A stretch of 64,000 bases of DNA from Paenibacillus sediminis (GCF_017873765.1 NZ_JAGGKP010000001.1:744001-808000); one strand, 5' to 3'. Shown: positions 17,746 to 26,996, counted from the first letter of the stretch. The notes: a model not told the origin generated them from the sequence alone. Numbers and translations: made by a program.

Positions 17746-18072
17746 TTAACCACGTTTATCAATCAGCTTAATGTTCAATCCGTAGAACTGAGAATCACTA
17801 TGTAGACGAAAACTCTGCGGCCCTGACTGAATATCCAATTGTAAATCTTCGTCAAAGAAGACAGCTTGGCGGCGATCCATCCAAAATGGAATAGCGCTGC
17901 TATCCATCTTCATATCGTTCGGTTCATTCTTGTCTGTAATCCACAGTCCAGGTACTCCACTGACAGCACAGCCGCATCCTTCTGTGTCATATACTAATCG
18001 GACGACACCTGGTTGCTGGCCTAATCGCTGCTTAATGGTATCTTCAGCTTGATTGGATAACATTATTTTCAT
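17746..18072 (-). CDS. HesB/IscA-like iron-sulfur cluster biosynthesis protein (YqkB-like)
   Basis: A 108-residue protein of the Fe-S biosynthesis (HesB-like) fold. It carries YDTEGCGCAVSG with Cys33 and Cys35, while the C-terminal CxC pair of classical IscA/ErpA is missing, so it belongs to the divergent YqkB-like branch whose role is unclear. A good AGGAG site lies rather far (about 16 bases) upstream of the ATG, and a closer GGAAG may be used instead. It heads a two-gene unit with the carbonic anhydrase. Confidence 0.75.
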   Translation of the reverse strand: MKIMLSNQAEDTIKQRLGQQPGVVRLVYDTEGCGCAVSGVPGLWITDKNEPNDMKMDSSAIPFWMDRRQAVFFDEDLQLDIQSGPQSFRLHSDSQFYGLNIKLIDKRG

Positions 18073-18195
18073 GGGCTTCCGGACTCACTCCTTTATTTCT
18101 ATGATGAACACCTCGTGTTAAGAGTTGATTATAATCCTTGTAAAAAGTATCATCAAGTGGAGAAGTATAAATTAACAAGTAGAGGTGCATGGGAA

Positions 18196-19713
18196 ATGGA
18201 ACAATCTGTTAGGGTCAAGTTAGACGCATATAAAGAACTCGTCCGTAAAATAAAGAGCTATTATGAATCATTAGCGCTAATGTACTGGGATTTACGCACA
18301 GGAGCTCCGCGTAAGGGAGCTGAGGTTCGTGCTGCATCCATTGGGGTTCTATCCACGGAAATGTTCAAGCTTCAAATATCTTCCGAAATGGAGGAGTACC
18401 TGCAATTTTTGATGCAACCAGATGTGTTTCATACATTGTCAGAAATTGATCAAAAATCGCTCAAAGAAAGTAAGAGACAATTCGATCTGAGCAAAAAAAT
18501 ACCGCCAGCGAAATATCAGGAATACACTGAGCTGACTACATATGCCGAAACTGTGTGGGAAGAGGCAAAAGAGAAAGCTGATTTTGCGATGTTTGAGCCT
18601 TATTTGAAAAAAATTGTAGATATGCTGCAAGAGTTCATCGAGTTCTGGGGTATTAAAGGCACAAGATACGATACGCTGCTTGATATGTACGAACCAGGCA
18701 TAACTGTAGAGAAATTAGATCAAGTATTCGGCAGACTCCGTGACCGCCTTGTTCCGCTTATTGAGAAGGTACAGAAAGCAAGCTATGTACCGGAAGCAGG
18801 TTTTCTGAATCAAACGTTCCCGAAACAGCAACAAGATGAGTTCGGTCGTTTTATTTTAAGAGAGATGGGATACGATTTCGAAGCAGGCCGTCTGGACGAA
18901 ACCGTCCACCCGTTCGAAACGACTATTAACAGCGGCGACGTGCGTGTGACGACACATTATTACGAGAACGATGTAGCTAGTGCACTGTTCAGCACGTTGC
19001 ACGAAGGCGGTCATGCGCTCTATGAACAAAACGTAAGTAAAGAACTAAGCGCTACTCCTCTTGGGGAAGGTACGTCAATGGGGATTCACGAATCACAATC
19101 CCGCACTTGGGAGAATATGATTGGCCGCAGCCGTTCGTTCTGGAAACGTTATTTCACTGATTTGCAAAAGCATTTCCCTGAACAACTGAACGGTATAACT
19201 GTAGACCAATTTTATGAAGGAATTAATAAGTCTGAAAATTCGCTTATTCGGATTGAATCGGACGAATTAACGTATAACCTTCATATTATTATTCGATATG
19301 AAATTGAGAAGATGCTGTTTAATGAAAATTTAAGTGTTCATGATTTGCCTAAGGTATGGAATGAGAAATATGAGCAATATCTAGGTATTAGTCCATCGCA
19401 TGATGGAGAAGGCGTACTTCAAGATGTGCACTGGGCAGGAGGTTCTTTCGGCTACTTCCCTTCCTATGCTCTTGGCAACATGTACGGAGCACAAATTATG
19501 AATACACTCCGTAAAGAGATTACTGACTTCGAATCACTCCTTGAGAAGGGTGAGCTGCATCCAATTAAAGAATGGCTTACGGACAAAATTTATCGTCATG
19601 GCAAAATGTTGACGCCATCCGAAATTATTATGCAAGTCACCGGCGAAGAACTGAACCCGGACTATTTAGCTGATTATTTGGAAGAGAAGTACACCGAAAT
19701 CTACAAATTGTAA
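18196..19713 (+). CDS. M32-family metallocarboxypeptidase
   Basis: A 505-residue zinc carboxypeptidase of the M32 (Taq/Bsu carboxypeptidase) family, a cytosolic homodimer removing C-terminal residues from peptides. The zinc motif HEGGH is at residues 269-273, followed by the third ligand region GIHESQSRTWEN (Glu299). The later HIIIRYEIEKMLFN and GVLQDVHWAGGSFGYFPSY are conserved family blocks. ATG 18196 is chosen because AGAGGTG (18181-18187) precedes it by 8 bases; the frame is open 81 bases further up without family likeness. Confidence 0.93.
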   Translation: MEQSVRVKLDAYKELVRKIKSYYESLALMYWDLRTGAPRKGAEVRAASIGVLSTEMFKLQISSEMEEYLQFLMQPDVFHTLSEIDQKSLKESKRQFDLSKKIPPAKYQEYTELTTYAETVWEEAKEKADFAMFEPYLKKIVDMLQEFIEFWGIKGTRYDTLLDMYEPGITVEKLDQVFGRLRDRLVPLIEKVQKASYVPEAGFLNQTFPKQQQDEFGRFILREMGYDFEAGRLDETVHPFETTINSGDVRVTTHYYENDVASALFSTLHEGGHALYEQNVSKELSATPLGEGTSMGIHESQSRTWENMIGRSRSFWKRYFTDLQKHFPEQLNGITVDQFYEGINKSENSLIRIESDELTYNLHIIIRYEIEKMLFNENLSVHDLPKVWNEKYEQYLGISPSHDGEGVLQDVHWAGGSFGYFPSYALGNMYGAQIMNTLRKEITDFESLLEKGELHPIKEWLTDKIYRHGKMLTPSEIIMQVTGEELNPDYLADYLEEKYTEIYKL

Positions 19714-19727
19714 TTCATTGGAACAAC

Positions 19728-19758
19728 TTGACTTCGTTCAATAGATATGAGGTATAAT
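19728..19758 (+). promoter_or_regulatory. Promoter of the CoA-disulfide reductase-rhodanese gene
   Basis: TTGACT (19728-19733) and a perfect TATAAT (19753-19758) are 19 bp apart, longer than the usual 17. The -10 overlaps the first operator. Confidence 0.65.
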
Positions 19759-19772
19759 ACCTGCAGGGGTAT
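19757..19772. promoter_or_regulatory. CstR/CsoR-type operator 1
   Basis: ATACC, six bases, GGTAT. It overlaps the -10 element, so a bound repressor would block RNA polymerase. The layout matches the GC-rich pseudo-palindromes with A/T flanks bound by CsoR-family repressors. Confidence 0.7.
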
Positions 19773-19800
19773 TTAGCCTCATATTTTTTTGATTCTAAAT

Positions 19801-19816
19801 ATACCATATGGGGTAT
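19801..19816. promoter_or_regulatory. CstR/CsoR-type operator 2
   Basis: A second ATACC, six bases, GGTAT, 44 bases downstream of the first, between the transcription start and the ribosome site. Confidence 0.7.
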
Positions 19817-19834
19817 GTGAAGAGGAGATAAATC

Positions 19835-21502
19835 ATGAAACGTAAAATTGTAATCGTCGGCGGAGTAGCAGGCGGAGCAGCAGCTGCAGCAAGATTGCGG
19901 CGGCTAAATGAAGAAGATGACATTATTATGTTCGAACGAGGGGAATATGTTTCGTTTGCCAACTGCGGACTTCCTTATTATATCGGAGAGAAAATACAAG
20001 CTCGAGGCAAACTGCTCGTTCAAACGGTAGAAGGATTAAATAAACGATTTAAGCTGGATGTGCGCAACTTTTCAGAAGTGATATCTATTGACCGGGCTAA
20101 TAAGAAAGTAAGAGTGCGGAATGTGAAGGACGGTACAGAGTACGAGGAAAGCTACGATTATTTAATTTTAGCTCCTGGAGCCAAACCAATCGTTCCTGAC
20201 ATTGCTGGCATTCGCGAAGCTGCAAATGTATTTACGCTGCGCAATATTGCTGATACAGACGCAATCACTGCATTCATTAAAACGACAAACCCAAACCGTG
20301 CAGTCATTATTGGCGGCGGAGCTATCGGGCTTGAGATGGCTGAGAATCTTCGTGTACGCGGTCTAGATGTGACACTAATTGAAGCGAGTGAACAGGTCAT
20401 GGGTCCGCTTGACCCTGAGATGGCGCAAATGGTTCACGAGCATATGGTGGGGCATGGAGTAGAGCTTATTCTGAAAGATGGTGTAAGTGCGATAGAAGAA
20501 GAGGGGCACATGGTGAAGCTGCAAAGCGGCCGCAATGTAGAGGCGGATCTGATTATTCTAGCGATTGGCGTACAGCCAGAGAGTACACTCGCCAAAGATG
20601 CAGGCCTGAAGCTTGGGGTGCGCGGTTCCATTGTCGTCAATAAACAGCTTCAGACGAGCGATCCGAACATCTATGCGGTAGGCGATGCCATTGAAGTGAC
20701 AGACAAAATTAACGGACAACCTACGGTCGTAACGCTAGCATGGGGAGCAAGCCGTCAAGGGCGGCTCGTTGCAGACCATATTAATGGTCTGCCTGTTCAT
20801 TTCGGCGGACTCCAAGGAACGGCGATTGCTAAAGTGTTCGATTTGACAGTGGCTATGACCGGAAATAATGAAAAGACGCTAAGAAAATATGGAATGCCTT
20901 ATCGAACGGTGCATGTGCATCCAGCTTCACACGCGAGCTATTACCCGAATGCGGCCCCGATTGCTCTTAAACTGCTGTTCCATCCAGAGAATGGAACTAT
21001 TCTCGGAGCGCAAGCTGTCGCATTAGACGGTGCAGACAAACGAATTGACGTCATCGCCACTGCGATGAAAGGCGGACTTACGGTATATGATCTGCCGGAT
21101 CTGGAGCTTGCTTACGCACCGCCATTCTCCTCATCTAAAGATCCAGTGAACATTGCGGGGTATGCTGCATCGAATATAATGGATGGGCTTGTCGAAACGG
21201 TGCAGTGGTATGAGATTGACGAACTGGTGAAGGCAGGAGCCCTGCTCATCGATGTTCGCGATCCAAAAGAGAGAGAAGCGGGATATATTGAAGGATCTGT
21301 CAACATTCCGCTAAATGATTTGCGAGAGCGGATTGATGAACTGCCTAAAGATAGGGAGATATATGTATCGTGCCAAGTCGGTTTACGCGGTTATTTGGCC
21401 GCTCGGCTGCTGTCAGGATACGGCATTAAAGCTAAAAATGTAGATGGCGGATATAAAACGTACTATTACGGCATAGCTTCACTTCATAACTGCTCCAAAT
21501 AA
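19835..21502 (+). CDS. CoA-disulfide reductase with C-terminal rhodanese domain (CoADR-RHD)
   Basis: A 555-residue flavoprotein. Residues 1 to about 445 form a pyridine nucleotide-disulfide reductase: FAD motif VIVGGVAGGAAAAARLRR, the single active Cys44 in SFANCGLPYYIG, NAD(P) motif IIGGGAIGLEMAENL, and second FAD motif YAVGDAIEV. Residues from about 460 form a rhodanese domain with active loop CQVGLR (Cys513). Such fusions reduce CoA-disulfide, CoA-persulfide or polysulfide with NAD(P)H. The twin operators upstream and the CstR-like gene 74 bases downstream indicate persulfide control. GAGGAG-type site before ATG 19835. Confidence 0.92.
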   Translation: MKRKIVIVGGVAGGAAAAARLRRLNEEDDIIMFERGEYVSFANCGLPYYIGEKIQARGKLLVQTVEGLNKRFKLDVRNFSEVISIDRANKKVRVRNVKDGTEYEESYDYLILAPGAKPIVPDIAGIREAANVFTLRNIADTDAITAFIKTTNPNRAVIIGGGAIGLEMAENLRVRGLDVTLIEASEQVMGPLDPEMAQMVHEHMVGHGVELILKDGVSAIEEEGHMVKLQSGRNVEADLIILAIGVQPESTLAKDAGLKLGVRGSIVVNKQLQTSDPNIYAVGDAIEVTDKINGQPTVVTLAWGASRQGRLVADHINGLPVHFGGLQGTAIAKVFDLTVAMTGNNEKTLRKYGMPYRTVHVHPASHASYYPNAAPIALKLLFHPENGTILGAQAVALDGADKRIDVIATAMKGGLTVYDLPDLELAYAPPFSSSKDPVNIAGYAASNIMDGLVETVQWYEIDELVKAGALLIDVRDPKEREAGYIEGSVNIPLNDLRERIDELPKDREIYVSCQVGLRGYLAARLLSGYGIKAKNVDGGYKTYYYGIASLHNCSK

Positions 21503-21576
21503 AGCTATAATGATTTAGTGTTGCGACTGTTCGGTAAATTCGTTACTGTATAGGGAATGGGAGGTGTACCAGAGCA

Positions 21577-21837
21577 ATGCAATATGATGATGCGCTTAAA
21601 AATCGCCTTAAACGGGTTGAAGGTCAAATTCGCGGTATTCTTTCCATGATGGAACAAGAGAAAGATTGCAGAGAAATCGTTACGCAATTAACTGCTGTTC
21701 GTACAGCAGTAGATCGTGCGTTAGGCATTGTCGTTGGTACTAATTTGGCTGAATGTGTTCGTGAAGAACTTCAGCAAGGCGGGGACGCGAGTGGAGTCAT
21801 TCAAGAAGCAATTGATATGCTTGTTAAGAGCCGCTAA
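21577..21837 (+). CDS. cstR: CsoR/CstR-family repressor, persulfide-sensing type
   Basis: An 86-residue all-helical DUF156 repressor. Cys31 (DCREIVTQLTAV) and Cys60 (NLAECVREEL) are kept, but the copper-ligand His of CsoR, expected four residues before the second Cys, is Asn56. This is the pattern of CstR, where two cysteines react with sulfane sulfur, rather than of a Cu(I) sensor. It lies just downstream of the persulfide reductase whose promoter carries two matching operators. GGGAGGTG precedes ATG 21577 by about 10 bases. A copper-sensing role is the less likely alternative. Confidence 0.82.
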   Translation: MQYDDALKNRLKRVEGQIRGILSMMEQEKDCREIVTQLTAVRTAVDRALGIVVGTNLAECVREELQQGGDASGVIQEAIDMLVKSR

Positions 21838-21879
21838 GAGGAATTACAAACCAGTGTAAATGATGTTAAAGCGAAGGCT

Positions 21880-21906
21880 AGCTGAATATTCTCAGCTGGT
21901 CTTTTT
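21880..21906 (+). terminator. Terminator after cstR
   Basis: AGCTGA (21880-21885) pairs with TCAGCT (21892-21897), with partial extension of the stem, followed by CTTTTTG. Confidence 0.65.
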
Positions 21907-21991
21907 GCGTATATTCCCATACCTTAACCTTTTTCTGGGCTCATGCATATGATTTAGTACGGCTCATTCTATGAAAGATGGAGGTATGGCA

Positions 21992-22996
21992 ATGAAAAAG
22001 AAATTTTGGGCCGTTCTTATGGCAGCTGCCTTGTTAAGTGTGACCTTGCTTAGCGGCTGCTCTAATAACGGTCAAGCAATTAAAGTGAAGGTGGGCGAAG
22101 TGACCAGGTCTGTGTTCTATGCCCCCGAGTATGTGGCTCTCGAGAAAGGCTTCTTCAAAGAGGAAGGACTTGAGGTCGATCTTCAGACCACCTTTGGCGG
22201 TGACAAGACGATGACCGCATTATTATCAAACCAAATTGATGTTGCACTCGTCGGCTCGGAAACATCTATTTATGTGTATCAGCAGGGCTCTGATGATCCA
22301 GTCATTAACTTTGCGCAACTGACGCAGACGGACGGGACATTCCTTGTATCCCGTAATCAAATAGATAACTTTGATTGGGCACAGCTGAAAGGCAGTACAT
22401 TTCTAGGTCAACGCAAGGGCGGCATGCCGCAAATGGCGGGTGAATTTACACTTAAGAAGCATGGAATTAATCCGCAGCAAGATTTGAAACTCATTCAAAA
22501 TATTGATTTCGCCAATATTGCAACTGCCTTTGCATCCGGTACTGGGCAATATGTGCAATTATTCGAGCCGCAAGCATCTATTTTTGAAAAAGAAGGCAAA
22601 GGCCACGTCATCGCTTCATTCGGTGTGGAAAGCGGACATTTGCCTTACACCGTCTTTATGACGAAGCAAAGCTTCATCAGTAAAAATAAAGATACCGTTC
22701 AAAAGTTTACAAATGCCATTCAAAAAGCTCAAATATGGGTGCAAAACCATACAGCTGAACAAATTGGCGATGCGATTTTACCGTATTTTAAAGATGCAGA
22801 CCGTGACATCATTATTAGCTCCGTGAAACGTTACAAAGAACAAGGTACTTATGCGACCGATCCTATCCTGGATGAAGCAGAGTGGAACAATTTACTTGAT
22901 GTGATGGATACAGCAGGCGAACTGAAGTCGAGAGTTACGCACGATAAAATCGTAGATAACTCATTTGCTGAGAAGGCGAAGAAGCAGGTTCAATAA
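21992..22996 (+). CDS. ABC importer substrate-binding lipoprotein (SsuA/ThiY/NMT1 type)
   Basis: A 334-residue lipoprotein with a signal peptide ending in LLSGC (Cys23 lipidated), so it is held outside the membrane. The mature part is an NMT1/SsuA-like binding protein: YAPEYVALEKGFFKEEGLEVDL, GGDKTMTALLSNQIDVALVGSE and GQRKGGMPQMAGEFTLKK. The start is ATG 21992 because GAGG (21981-21984) lies 7 bases before it. The genes for ATPase and permease follow, giving a complete importer resembling Bacillus YtlA-YtlC-YtlD. There is no TPP riboswitch upstream, so a thiamine-precursor role is not supported; a sulfur compound is possible from context only. Confidence 0.85.
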   Translation: MKKKFWAVLMAAALLSVTLLSGCSNNGQAIKVKVGEVTRSVFYAPEYVALEKGFFKEEGLEVDLQTTFGGDKTMTALLSNQIDVALVGSETSIYVYQQGSDDPVINFAQLTQTDGTFLVSRNQIDNFDWAQLKGSTFLGQRKGGMPQMAGEFTLKKHGINPQQDLKLIQNIDFANIATAFASGTGQYVQLFEPQASIFEKEGKGHVIASFGVESGHLPYTVFMTKQSFISKNKDTVQKFTNAIQKAQIWVQNHTAEQIGDAILPYFKDADRDIIISSVKRYKEQGTYATDPILDEAEWNNLLDVMDTAGELKSRVTHDKIVDNSFAEKAKKQVQ

Positions 22997-23017
22997 CCGA
23001 AGAGAAGGGGTGAGGGT

Positions 23018-23794
23018 ATGTTACCTATCGTTGAACTGAAGAATATAGCGCACGCATATGTTACTGACCGCGGAGCATCGTTAGCGATTGATTATTTATC
23101 TTTATTCATTGAACCTGGGGAATTTGTCAGTCTAGTCGGTCCAAGCGGCTGTGGTAAAACAACGCTGTTATCGATCGTTGCCGGGCTCCTCACACCATCA
23201 CAAGGAGAAGTGCTGCTTCTTGGAGAGAAGGTCAGCGGACCAACGCCGCAAGTCGGATACATGCTGCAGCAAGACTATTTATTTCCTTGGCGCACGATTT
23301 ATGAAAACTCGCTTATAGGTCTTGAACTAACCAGCCAGGTGACAGATCGCACTAAAGAAAGTACGCTGCATTTGCTTAATGAGATGGGACTTGGCGCTGC
23401 TATCGATTTATATCCTCATCATTTATCTGGGGGAATGCGGCAAAGGGTGGCACTCGTTAGAACACTGGCTACGGACCCCGAGGTTCTTCTGCTCGATGAG
23501 CCTTTCTCAGCGCTCGATTATCAGACAAAATTACAGCTTGAAGATCTCATTGTGAAAACACTTAAGGATCGTCATAAAACAGCGCTCCTCGTCACCCATG
23601 ACCTTTCCGAAGCCATTGCGATGAGTGACCGCGTTATCGTGCTTGGCGCAAGTCCTGGACATATCCGTAAGACGTTTGAAATCCCACAGAACATACGTGA
23701 CAGCCAACCTTTTTACGCTCGTGAACAAGAGGGTTTTAATGAGTTATTCCGCGAAGTATGGAGTGAGCTTGAAGCTTCAGAGAGGAAGGAGTGA
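23018..23794 (+). CDS. ABC importer ATP-binding protein (SsuB/TauB type)
   Basis: A 258-residue ATPase of the nitrate/sulfonate/taurine class. Walker A GPSGCGKTT, Q-loop MLQQDYLFPW (the LFPW following Q is typical of the class), signature HLSGGMRQRVALVR, Walker B VLLLDEPFSALD, switch His in VTHDLSEA. It sits 21 bases after the binding-protein gene and 5 bases before the permease gene, so the three form an operon. Confidence 0.92.
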   Translation: MLPIVELKNIAHAYVTDRGASLAIDYLSLFIEPGEFVSLVGPSGCGKTTLLSIVAGLLTPSQGEVLLLGEKVSGPTPQVGYMLQQDYLFPWRTIYENSLIGLELTSQVTDRTKESTLHLLNEMGLGAAIDLYPHHLSGGMRQRVALVRTLATDPEVLLLDEPFSALDYQTKLQLEDLIVKTLKDRHKTALLVTHDLSEAIAMSDRVIVLGASPGHIRKTFEIPQNIRDSQPFYAREQEGFNELFREVWSELEASERKE

Positions 23795-23799
23795 AATAG

Positions 23800-24639
23800 A
23801 TGGCCGTTCTCGAATATGCAGAGCAGAAGGATACACAATCCACTTCTTGGATAGACGGTCAATATAACGACTACCTTAAGCAGAAGAGAAAGACCCAAGC
23901 ATTGGTTGTGACAGCTCAATTTTCAATTTTGGTTGCACTCTTAGTTTTATGGGAGCTGGCGGGCCGATTGAAATGGATCGATGTACTCTTATTCAGCTAT
24001 CCTTCCAAAGTTTTCAGTTATATATGGAGTGAAATGGTCAGCGGACAATTGTGGCCGCACCTCGCGATGACGGTAGGAGAAACGGTTGTTGGTTTTTTGT
24101 TAGGTACATTGTTTGGAACGCTGCTCGCTGTCATCATTTGGTGGTCTCCATTTCTGTCCAAAGTGTTAGACCCGTACATGGTTGTATTCAACAGTATGCC
24201 GAAAGTGGCATTAGGCCCAATATTTATCGTCATGTTCGGTGGCGGTTTTACTGCGATTGTCATGACGACGCTGTCGATAACGATTATTGTCACTACTCTG
24301 GTTGTGTACAACAGTTTTCGGGACGTTGATCCGAACTATGTGAAAGTGATTCGTAGCTTTGGAGGAAGTAAAAGAGTTATTTTTCAAAAAGTGATCTTGC
24401 CCGCCTCATTTCCAACGATCGTATCTACTTTGAAAGTGAATGTAGGGATGTCTTGGGTCGGCGTCATTGTAGGGGAGTTTCTTGTTGCAAAGATCGGTTT
24501 AGGGTATCTGATTATTTACGGGTTCCAAGTGTTTAATTTTACATTAGTGCTGGCGTCATTAGTCATTATCGCATTTGCAGCGACATTGATGTATCAACTC
24601 GTCGTATATGTGGAAAGAAGGCTAGTACGAGGCCGTTAA
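23800..24639 (+). CDS. ABC importer permease (SsuC/TauC type)
   Basis: A 279-residue inner-membrane component with about six hydrophobic segments, starting at residues 34-55. The cytoplasmic EAA loop reads YVKVIRSFGGSKRVIFQKVILPASFPTIV without breaks, and it contacts the ATPase encoded just upstream. A hydrophilic N-terminal tail of about 30 residues precedes the first helix. AGGAAGGAG at the end of the ATPase gene is its ribosome site. Substrate undetermined. Confidence 0.9.
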   Translation: MAVLEYAEQKDTQSTSWIDGQYNDYLKQKRKTQALVVTAQFSILVALLVLWELAGRLKWIDVLLFSYPSKVFSYIWSEMVSGQLWPHLAMTVGETVVGFLLGTLFGTLLAVIIWWSPFLSKVLDPYMVVFNSMPKVALGPIFIVMFGGGFTAIVMTTLSITIIVTTLVVYNSFRDVDPNYVKVIRSFGGSKRVIFQKVILPASFPTIVSTLKVNVGMSWVGVIVGEFLVAKIGLGYLIIYGFQVFNFTLVLASLVIIAFAATLMYQLVVYVERRLVRGR

Positions 24640-24729
24640 ATAGACAGGAAGTGTACACAGTTGTGCGCACCCGAAAAATCTTGTACCATGGATTACACCA
24701 ATTAATGTGCAAGGGACGAGACGTAATAC

Positions 24730-25680
24730 ATGGGTTTTCGAGTGATTAAAACGGCAATCGCAACACTATTAGCTGTCATGATCGCGGGTGCTTTCGGCTT
24801 TAAAGGAGCGACTTCCGCAGGTATATTAGCGATTTTAGGGGTTGACGTAACACGGAAAAGAAGCCTCAGAACGGTAACGGCGCGATTTTTCGCTTCGCTG
24901 CTGGGGCTTTTTTTTGCTTTTATGTTATTCGCTATTTTCGGCTTTCATTTTTGGGTATTGGCTTTATACATACTAGCAGCGTTTCCTGTCATCACTAAGG
25001 CAGGATTTAAAGAAGGCATTGTGACGAGTTCTGTTGTTGTGTTTCACGTGTTTACCAGAGCGGAGCTGTCGGTACAATCACTGCTTACCGAAATATGGCT
25101 GCTCATCATTGGTCTTGGCTGTGCGATGATCGTCAATTTGATATATATGCCGAAAGCGGAAAGTGAATTGATGAAAATACGCACTCAAGTAGATGACATC
25201 TATTCGATCATATTTAAGCAGATTGCTGTGACCCTTCGTAATCCAGAATATGTCTGGGACGGTCATGAAATCATCGAAGCCGGCGAGATCATACAACAGG
25301 GGCTTACTATGGCGAAAAAAGCGCTTGAGAATCAGCTTGTCTCTCCAAATGAGAAATGGAATATTTATTTTTATATGCGGAGGCAGCAGCTCGATTCCAT
25401 TCAGAATATGATGCAGCTCATCTCACAAGTGTATCAGAAGACACCGCAATGTGAGTTTGTATCGGAACTGTTCGAGCAGCTTAGTATAGATGTGAAAAAT
25501 CCTGCGTATACGGGTACAACTGAAAAACTATTAATCAAGCTCGAACAAGACTTTAAATTGATGGATTTACCAGCTACAAGGGAAGAATTTGAGATTCGCT
25601 CGGCGCTGCTTCAGCTATGCAGAGAACTGTCACATTACTTGAAAATCGCAAAGAAGGATAAGACTGACGTCATGTTATAA
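24730..25680 (+). CDS. Aromatic acid exporter family protein (ArAE_1/YqjA-like)
   Basis: A 316-residue membrane protein. About six hydrophobic segments fill the first 140 residues (KTAIATLLAVMIAGAFGF, then a glycine-rich VDVTRKRSL loop), followed by a cytoplasmic helical domain of about 170 residues. This matches the ArAE_1 plus C-terminal domain layout. Transport substrates of this branch are not known. The ribosome site before ATG 24730 is weak. A terminator follows. Confidence 0.8.
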   Translation: MGFRVIKTAIATLLAVMIAGAFGFKGATSAGILAILGVDVTRKRSLRTVTARFFASLLGLFFAFMLFAIFGFHFWVLALYILAAFPVITKAGFKEGIVTSSVVVFHVFTRAELSVQSLLTEIWLLIIGLGCAMIVNLIYMPKAESELMKIRTQVDDIYSIIFKQIAVTLRNPEYVWDGHEIIEAGEIIQQGLTMAKKALENQLVSPNEKWNIYFYMRRQQLDSIQNMMQLISQVYQKTPQCEFVSELFEQLSIDVKNPAYTGTTEKLLIKLEQDFKLMDLPATREEFEIRSALLQLCRELSHYLKIAKKDKTDVML

Positions 25681-25710
25681 AAACATGATACTATTAATAA
25701 TCTCCTTAAG

Positions 25711-25736
25711 ACGCCCATATCGGGCGTTTTTTTATT
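25711..25736 (+). terminator. Terminator of the aromatic acid exporter-like gene
   Basis: ACGCCC (25711-25716) pairs with GGGCGT (25722-25727), followed by a run of T. Confidence 0.85.
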
Positions 25737-25898
25737 TTATATTTTGTAAATTTATGCAATGTATAAGCTATTTTCTTTTTCTAATGAAGATTTAATGTAG
25801 CTGCGTTATTTTAATTAAGGAATTTTAACTTTTATATCAAATCGCAAATTTTCAAAGAATTTATGTACTCAATTTACTCAGAGAAAAGGAGTGCTTTT

Positions 25899-26996
25899 AT
25901 GCAACACCGTCATATTTATTCATCACAACAGCATTTCAAGCCTAGAAAAGGTCGGCGCCGGAAAATATTCAGGGTGCCATTAATAATAATTTGTCTTATT
26001 CTGCTGGGCGCAGGGGTATGGTTCTATCTGACACCTTCCGGAACCAACATTCGTTACATGCTTGCAGATACCTTAATCACTTCACAGCATCGCGAATATG
26101 CCAAATATTTAATTGGTGAGAACGAACTGAGGAGACGTGTAGCAGATTACATGAAAACGTTCGATAATATGGGTCTTGTAAAAGACAATCATGATGTGAA
26201 CGTAAGCGGCGCAGCAAACAAAAACGTTAAAATCGAGCCAATCAGTGGAAGAGGATATAAGGGATATATAATGTATGTTTCCGATCCCAAGATGATTCGA
26301 GTCGTAACTACGAATAATGTCGGCCGAGGCGAGCAAGTTCTTAGTATGGTAGAGCGGACAGGAGCGATCGCCGGAGTTAACGGCGGTGCTTTTGACGATC
26401 CCAACTGGGAAGGGAATGGTTTTAAACCTGCAGGAATCGTCATGTCCGGCGGTAAACTTCTATATTCTTCGGTCGGTGAAAATGATCCAGTCAACATTGT
26501 AGGCCTAGATAAAAACGGAATCATGGTTGCCGGACGCTATACACCATCGCAGTTCATCAAAATGGGGGTTCAGGAAGCCGTTACTTTTGAGCCTAAATTC
26601 ATTGTGAACGGCAAAGGACTTGTTCGTAATGAGGCCGATGGATGGGGAATTGCTCCCCGCACCGTTATGGCACAGAAAAAAGACGGAACCATTATGTTTG
26701 TAGTTATTGATGGACGTCAACCCGGATATTCAGTGGGTGCTACTTTATATGATGTGCAGAAGCTTCTGTTAGCGAAAGGAGCAGTTACCGCAGCCAATTT
26801 AGATGGCGGTTCATCTACGGTTCTTGTAAAGGACAATCGAGTGATCAATAAACCATCCAGCAGTCATGGAATGCGTTATTTGCCTACTGCATTTTTGGTA
26901 TTCAATCATCCAGAGCAAGTCGTTGTCAAGAATATTTGGCAGGGCATCGACATGAATCATTTTGACTCTTCTAAAAGGTCGTTTGGCTCAAATTAA
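25899..26996 (+). CDS. Membrane-anchored phosphodiester glycosidase-domain (NAGPA) protein
   Basis: A 365-residue protein with a basic N-terminus, one transmembrane anchor (about residues 24-43, VPLIIICLILLGAGVWFYLTP) and an extracellular NAGPA domain from about 140. The domain shows GAIAGVNGGAFDD, TVMAQKKDGTIMFVVIDGR and the hallmark ANLDGGSSTVLV near the end. The domain, named for mammalian N-acetylglucosamine-1-phosphodiester glycosidase, is common in bacterial exopolysaccharide or teichoic-acid-related proteins. ATG 25899 follows AAAGGAG (25885-25891) by 7 bases. The gene for the large polysaccharide-related fusion starts 60 bases downstream with no terminator between. Confidence 0.85.
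   Translation: MQHRHIYSSQQHFKPRKGRRRKIFRVPLIIICLILLGAGVWFYLTPSGTNIRYMLADTLITSQHREYAKYLIGENELRRRVADYMKTFDNMGLVKDNHDVNVSGAANKNVKIEPISGRGYKGYIMYVSDPKMIRVVTTNNVGRGEQVLSMVERTGAIAGVNGGAFDDPNWEGNGFKPAGIVMSGGKLLYSSVGENDPVNIVGLDKNGIMVAGRYTPSQFIKMGVQEAVTFEPKFIVNGKGLVRNEADGWGIAPRTVMAQKKDGTIMFVVIDGRQPGYSVGATLYDVQKLLLAKGAVTAANLDGGSSTVLVKDNRVINKPSSSHGMRYLPTAFLVFNHPEQVVVKNIWQGIDMNHFDSSKRSFGSN

Noticed and set aside
21900..21991. TPP riboswitch before the ABC importer
   Set aside because: The interval is only about 90 bases and lacks the CTGAGA core of TPP elements.
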